Of a DNA stretch of 64,000 nucleotides, positions 58,712 to 64,000 are shown in pieces. Position 1 is the stretch's first letter; each line of letters opens with the position of its first letter. A program made the translations under genes and the position numbers. The notes under the pieces are model-generated. The model saw nothing but the letters and a program-made list of their open reading frames with translations, was not told the origin of the DNA and did no database searches. The DNA comes from Antitrichia curtipendula. Taxonomy: Eukaryota > Streptophyta > Bryopsida > Hypnales > Leucodontaceae. The stretch lies in assembly GCA_951230915.1 (NCBI GenBank), contig OX579637.1, positions 29,264,001-29,328,000 of the forward strand. Direction: 5' to 3'.

Positions 58712-59765
58712 TATATAGTTTGTACTTTTTCAGGTTTAATATGTGGCAGTTTTATAGGAAGACCACACTTTTGTACTTAGAAGAGTATATGTACTTCGCA
58801 ATTGCTACATAAAGACACAAATGTATGGTAAAAATTTTGTAATATAGAATTTGGTCTTTCTTCCATCATTGCAATTGTATGACTTTTTTGAATTTATGAA
58901 TGTTGAGTAAGCAAACAACTTTGAATGCAAAAAAGCATGGGCATATGGTAGATGCTGTGGGCACCTTAAAATTTTGAAAGAATTGTAGCCCGTAGCCCAT
59001 AAGATGTAGGAAGGAATGACTTTGAAATATATAATACTCTTCAATATGAAAATGAAGTGAATTCCTAACTGTTTTAATTCACCAAGCTTCCTACAAAAAG
59101 CGGGTCTGAGTGAGGGAATGAGTGAGTGAGCAAGCCAATAAGGGCCCCCTTACCTTTACTTTGAAATTCACAATGGAAAAAAATGGTTTGATTGAATAAG
59201 GGCCCCCTTATATTCCCAAAAAAATTACTTGAATTTGTGTCTAATTTAAAAAAATGTGGTTCGCGTGAATAAGGGTCCCTCCTTGTTGGAAGTTATTACT
59301 TATTATTAATTAATTCAAAAGGAATTATTATCTTTTCGTCTACAATGGAAAAAAATATGGTTCAATTGAACGAGGGCCCCTTTAGTGCTCATTAATGGAA
59401 AATGAATTAATTCATTCACCTATAAGGAAAAAAAATACGGGTCCACAGAGCAAGGTTTGTCCTCTTTACTTTTAAATTTACAAAAAATTAGTTTTTCAGC
59501 ACATTGTGCGACTAGATGTTTTGACTTTGAACATTTTAAACTTTAAATTTTTGCACTAATAAGTTTTGAGCTTTAAATCTTTACAATATAAAATTGAATT
59601 GAGAATCTAGCAAAAAAAAAAAATTTGAAGAAGCTTCGTTTTCATTATTAAAAAAAATGTTAAGTAGAAGTAGGTAGGAGATAGTAGGAAAATCTAAAAT
59701 ATTAATGTCTTTTATATGGAATGAAAATGCATTAATTCCAATGGCGAGATTGTTCTAGCAAAAAA
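58712..59765. repeat. Non-coding; degenerate repeat around AAGGGCCCCCTTA
   Basis: 59,130-59,460 holds five degenerate units of about 70-80 bp: an A-rich AAAAAATGGTTTGATTGAAT part, then AAGGGCCCCCTTA (near 59,140, 59,198), AAGGGTCCCTCC (59,272), GAGGGCCCCTTTA (59,373) and a weaker last one. The rest is AT-rich with no gene. Confidence 0.6.
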
Positions 59766-60245
59766 CGTCTGTGCCCTGACTTCTGTCCGAACTCTGGATG
59801 ACGTCCGCACCCTGACTTCCGTCCGTGCCCTGTTTGATGTCCGTGCTTTGACTTCCGTTTGCGCCCTGTCTGGTGTCCGCGCCCCTATCAGTGACGTCCG
59901 TGCCCTAGATCCTACTTGGCAGCCAAGTGGCGTCAAAGTGGCAGCCACATTACCTGTTTTTTCAATGGTAGAAAGTCAACTTAGTGTTGACCTTATCGGA
60001 CGGGCGAACCGGACGTCCGTCCACTATGACAACCCTGCTTGTCAAGCCGGCCGCCTCGTTGACCCACTAGCCTATCCGCCCTGTAAAACCATCGGCCGGT
60101 CCGCCTGTCCGCCTGATGGCTGCCGTCTGATAGACGGTGACCACTTCGTTCGCAGCGTCCACGGCATCGTTTGTGGACGTTGGGTCCTACGTCTGGATGT
60201 CCGGTTTTGGAACGTGATTTGCCTCTGGACGTTCAAATTCATCAA
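59766..60245. repeat. GC-rich block: GACGTCCGCGCCC repeats, then GTCCGCC-rich DNA
   Basis: 59,766-59,910 carries about eight copies of a GTCCGNGCCCTG word, the reverse complement of the GGCGCGGAC motif seen near 46.4, 50.7 and 56.8 kb. 59,990-60,200 is rich in GTCCGCCTGTCCGCC, similar to 42,990-43,290. Open frames here have no recognisable content. The block ends where satellite B resumes, so it may mark an element end. Confidence 0.65.
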
Positions 60246-62990
60246 CTATGCATGCATTCACAGTATTAATTAATCATGATGCACTTGAGTGAGTCATGTT
60301 CTTCTTGGAAACCTGCGTCTCCAATGTTTAACAATTCATGTGCCAAAGAGGCCCAAAAAAAAAGAGGGGAAGTTGGAAATGTCAAGGAAACTTCAAATTA
60401 ATGACTAAATTGAATTGGGGACTCTTAGGTTTCTATTAAAAAACCCATGCATTCACAGTATTTACTAATCATAGTGCACTTGAGTGAGTCGTGTTGTCCT
60501 TGGAAACCCACGTCTCCAATGTTTGTAAGTTAAGGTGCCAAGGAGGCCCAAAAAGAGAGGGAGAAGTAGGAAATGTCAAAGACACTTGAAATTGATGAAC
60601 ACATGCAATTGGAGACTCTTAGGTTTTCATTATAAAAACCCATGCATTCACAGTATTAACTAATCACTACGCGCTCAAGTGAGTCATGTTCTCCTTGGAA
60701 ACCCACGTTTCTAATATTTGACAATTCAAGTGCCAAAGAGGCCCAAAAATGAGGGAGAAGATAGTTAGAAATGTCAAGGAAACTTGATATTTATAAATAT
60801 ATGGAATGGAGACTTTTAGATTTTGATTATAAAATTCCATGCATTCACAGCATTAACTAGACACGGTGCACTTGAATGTGTCATATTCTCCTTGGAAACC
60901 CACGTCTCCAATGTTTGATAATTCACGTGCCAGAGAGGCCCAAAAAAAGAAGGAGAAGATAGTTAGAAATGTCAAGGAAACTTGAAATTCATGACTAAAT
61001 AGAATTGGGGACTCTTAGGTTTTGATTATGAAACATCATGCATTCACAGTATTAAGTAATCACGGTGCACTTGAATGAGTTGTGTTCTCCTTGGAAACCC
61101 ACGTCTCCAATGTCTGACAATTCAAGTACCAAAGAGGCTCAAAAAAGAAGAAGAATATAGTTAGAAATGTCAACAAAACTTGATATTCATGACTAAGTGG
61201 AATTAAAGATTCAACGGTTTTCAATATAAAACCCCATGCATTCATAGTAATATTTAATCACGGTGCACTTGGATGTGTCATGTTTTCTTTGGAAACCCAT
61301 GTCTTGAATATTTCACAATTCACGTGCCATAGAGGCCCAAAAAAGAGGGAGAAGTTGGAAATGTCATGGACACTTGAATTTCATGAACAAATGCACTAGT
61401 AGAAAACGTAAGAATTTTGACAAAATTTTGTTGATTTGGACGTGTTGATCCGGTCACTGTTTTGTTAATTTCAACAGAAATCTGTTACAATTAACAGATT
61501 TTTGTTGAAATCAACAAAACAATGACTAGATCAACACGTCCAAATCAACAAAATTTTGTCAAAATTCCTGCGTTTTCTACTAGTGATGCAATTGGGGGCT
61601 TTTAGGTTTCCATTATAAAGTCCCATGCATTTTTAGTATTGATTATTCACGGTGCACTTCAGTGTGTCGTGTTCTCTTTGGAAACCCACGTCTCCAATGT
61701 TTGACAATTCACTTGCCACAGATGCCCAAGAAAGTAGGGAGAAGTTGGAAATGTCAACGACACTTGAAATTCATGAACATATGCAATTGGGGACTCTTTG
61801 GTTTTCATTATGAAATTCCTTGCATTGATAGTATTAACTAATCACGGTGCACCTGGCTGAGTCTTGTTCTCTTTGGAAACCCACGTTTCCAATGTTTGAC
61901 AATTCACGTGCCAAAAAAGCCCAAAAAAATAGGGAGAAGTTGGAAATTTTAAGGACACTTAAAATTCATGAACAAATAAAATTGGGGACTCTTAGGTTTT
62001 CATTAAAAAAACCTTGCATTCACAGTATTAACTAATCACGGTGCACCTGACTGAGCCGTATTCTCCTTGGAAGCCCACGTCTCCAATGTTTGACAATTCA
62101 CTTGCCAAAGAGGCCCAAAAAAATAGGGAGAAGTTGGAAATGTCAACGACACTTGAAGTTCATGAACATATGCAATTGGAGACTCTTAGGTTTTCATTAT
62201 ACAATCCTATGCATTCACAGTATCAATTATTCACGGTGCACTTGAGTGATTCATGTTTTCTTTGGAAACCCATGTCTCCAATGTTTGACAATTCATGTGC
62301 CAAAGAGGCCCAGAAAAATAGGGAGAAGTTGTGAACATCAAATGCACTTGAAATTTATGAACATATACAAATAAAGACTTTTAGGTTTTGAATATAAAAT
62401 CCCATGCATTCATAGTATTAATTAATCACGATGCACTTGAGTGAGTCATGTTCTCCTTTGAAATCCACGTCTCCAATGTTTGACAATTCATGTGCCAAAG
62501 AGACCTAAAAAAGTAGGGAGAGTTTGGAAATGTCAAGGACACTTGAAATTCATGAACATATGCAATTGGGGACTTCTAGGTTTTGATTATAAAACCCCAT
62601 GCATTCACAATATGAAGTAATTGCGGGGCACTTGAGAGAGTCGTGTTCTCCTTGGAAACCCACGTTTCCTATGTTTGACAATTCACGTGCCAAAGAGGCC
62701 CATAAAAGTAGGAAAAAGTTGGAAATATTAAGGACACTTGAACTTCATGAACATATGCAATTGGAGACTCTTAGATTTTGAACATAAAAAACCATGCATT
62801 CTTAGTATTAATTAATCTTGGTGCACTTGAGTGAGTTGTGTTTTCCTTGGAATCCCATAGCTCCATTGTTTAACAATTTGCGTGCCGAAGAGGCCCAAAA
62901 AAATAGGGAGAAGTTAGAAATGTCAAGGACATTTGAACTTCATGAACATATGCAATTGGGAGTCTTAGGTTTTAACTATAAAATTGCATG
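60246..62990. repeat. Satellite B array, part 3 (diverged subfamily)
   Basis: About 13 copies of the same ~190-195-bp satellite in the same orientation. Subfamily markers are CAATTCACGTGCCAAAGAGG and GGCCCAAAAAA in place of CAATTCAAATGCCAAAGAGG and GGCCTAAAAAA. One copy is split by the CACTA-type element at 61,394-61,585. The array fades out near 62,990. Confidence 0.92.
61394..61585. mobile_element. CACTA-type fold-back MITE, 192 bp
   Basis: It starts CACTAGTAGAAAACG and ends CGTTTTCTACTAGTG, the CACTA/EnSpm terminus, with a 3-bp ATG duplication on both sides (61,391-61,393 and 61,586-61,588). Almost the whole element is one inverted repeat (for example GTTGATTTGGACGTGTTGAT against ATCAACACGTCCAAATCAAC). 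The satellite monomer reads through cleanly if the element and one ATG are removed. It has no coding capacity and would need a transposase in trans. Confidence 0.92.
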
Positions 62991-64000
62991 CGTTATAATT
63001 ATATGCCCTTTTGCTATTTTGATTTTTATTATTTGACTATTTAAGTTTTAAATCATTATGTGTGTCAATTATGTAAGGTTCATTGCATTGACCTCCATTC
63101 ACGTAGATTATGATCTTATGAATGGTTTTATTTGTTATGTGTCTTAAATCGTAAACCCTTAATTACCCCTATGTGATGAATTTAAACTTTAATTTTTTGT
63201 ATTGGAACTTAGTTTTACTTTAGATAGCCTCTGTTTTCATTGTATATTGCATGATTGTACTATCGGCAGTTAAAAACTAAGGATTGTGTAATACGTTTAT
63301 AAACTTGGAGTGGAATGTAATGTATTAATATGAGACTATAAATTAAATTAATGGTAATTTTAGTGTTCATGAGTCCAAAGAGAATTTTGAAATAAGGGTG
63401 TAAAATAAATAATCTCACTGTAATTTCTCAACATTTGACACTAGTATATGAATATAATTATTATGCAGTTGTTCAAGAATAATTATGATACTTTTGAATT
63501 AGGCTTAGGTGTAACTGGGGCTCATGAACCCTCTACTATGTGTAGAGCCGATAATATTTTTAGAGATAATTATTCTTTGATTTAATTTGATCATGATCAT
63601 GGCTAACTTCTACTAACAATAACTTTTTGATTTTAGGCAATCTAAATAATTGATAGTAAGGGCAACTGAAGTGAACCAAATAAATTTTGCTATTTTGTGT
63701 AATTTATTATCTTTGAGGTTAGGGATGATTGTAAGTATGAGCCTCTGACTAAATTTACCCCTAAAGCCCCGAGCATGTTTTTTGCCAAAAACCACTCAAA
63801 ACTACCACTTCTGCTGTATTCACTTAAGGAAACCAATTTTTTGTTTTTGGGGGAATTTAACTGTTGGATCTTGTACTTAACTTGTCTAAGATCATGTAGT
63901 AAAAATTTCATCAAATTTCACCGTACGGGTTGGAAGATATTAGCATTCAAAGCTGAACAAAAAGTTTTTTTCAAGAAGATGCTTAACCCTTTAGTGTCTA
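62991..64000. other. AT-rich DNA, repeat C copy at the right edge
   Basis: No gene. 63,755-64,000 (ACCCCTAAAGCCCCGAGCAT, CACTCAAAACTACCACTTCT, GGATCTTGTACTTAACTTGT) matches 29,490-29,690 in the same orientation, a further copy of dispersed repeat C, cut by the window edge. Confidence 0.6.

Noticed and set aside
40607..60245. The 19.6-kb block between satellite B parts 2 and 3 as a single second giant transposon
   Set aside because: The satellite edges are not in exact register, subfamilies differ, and I found no inverted ends or duplication, unlike the 16,000-37,132 case.
59848..60273. 141-codon plus-strand frame over GTCCGCC-rich DNA
   Set aside because: No recognisable domain and repeat-rich composition; it runs into satellite B.

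Overview
The window reads as nuclear DNA of a land plant. It is AT-rich, with spliceosomal introns that have normal GT/AG borders, long satellite arrays, interstitial CCCTAAA telomere-type repeats, and MULE, hAT and CACTA transposon families. The protein families (a MULE of the CHVYDS/CDMQSE type, ParB-like proteins, FCP1-like DLNG phosphatases) recall repeats I associate with seed-free plants (fern, lycophyte or bryophyte). That assignment is inference; no marker gene fixes the species. I see no tRNA, rRNA, CRISPR or ordinary housekeeping gene. Nearly everything is mobile or repetitive, and almost every gene is decayed.

Layout: 1-2617 is a satellite with a ~178-bp period (satellite A). It abuts a decayed ParB/methyltransferase-like gene on the minus strand (2613-5885). 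6.1-7.5 kb holds two arrays of palindromic repeats. 9196-12577 is the only intact large gene, a two-exon MULE-type transposase; a 528-bp inverted-repeat element lies 3' of it. From 13,909 a second satellite (satellite B, ~195 bp) begins.

The main discovery is that satellite B is interrupted at 15,999 and resumes in register at 37,133. The intervening 21,133 bp (16,000-37,132) begins and ends with matching ~27-bp inverted repeats and is flanked by a duplicated ACAG. I read this as a giant DNA transposon. It carries a ParB/methyltransferase-like gene, an FCP1-like phosphatase gene, a gene of unknown function and a DUF7869-like gene that may be its transposase. It also carries about 28 copies of a 21-bp palindrome that I did not find elsewhere in the window.

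From 40.6 to 60.2 kb lies a second multi-gene system. A RING-type gene followed by a hAT transposase occurs twice: plus strand at 40.6-46.5 kb, and minus strand at 56.6-47.0 kb, tail to tail. In the right copy a protein-kinase-like gene diverges from the RING gene across a compact promoter with two TATA boxes and GC-rich repeats (GGCGCGGACGTC type). The same GC-rich motif recurs at three other places in this block. Satellite B returns at 60.25-62.99 kb and contains a clean 192-bp CACTA-type fold-back element.

Most genes keep a continuous frame broken by single stop codons, often at expected Trp, Arg or Gln positions, plus a few frameshifts. This fits old, methylated transposons decaying by C-to-T change. 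Gene boundaries below come from manual translation and from splice signals that keep the frame.
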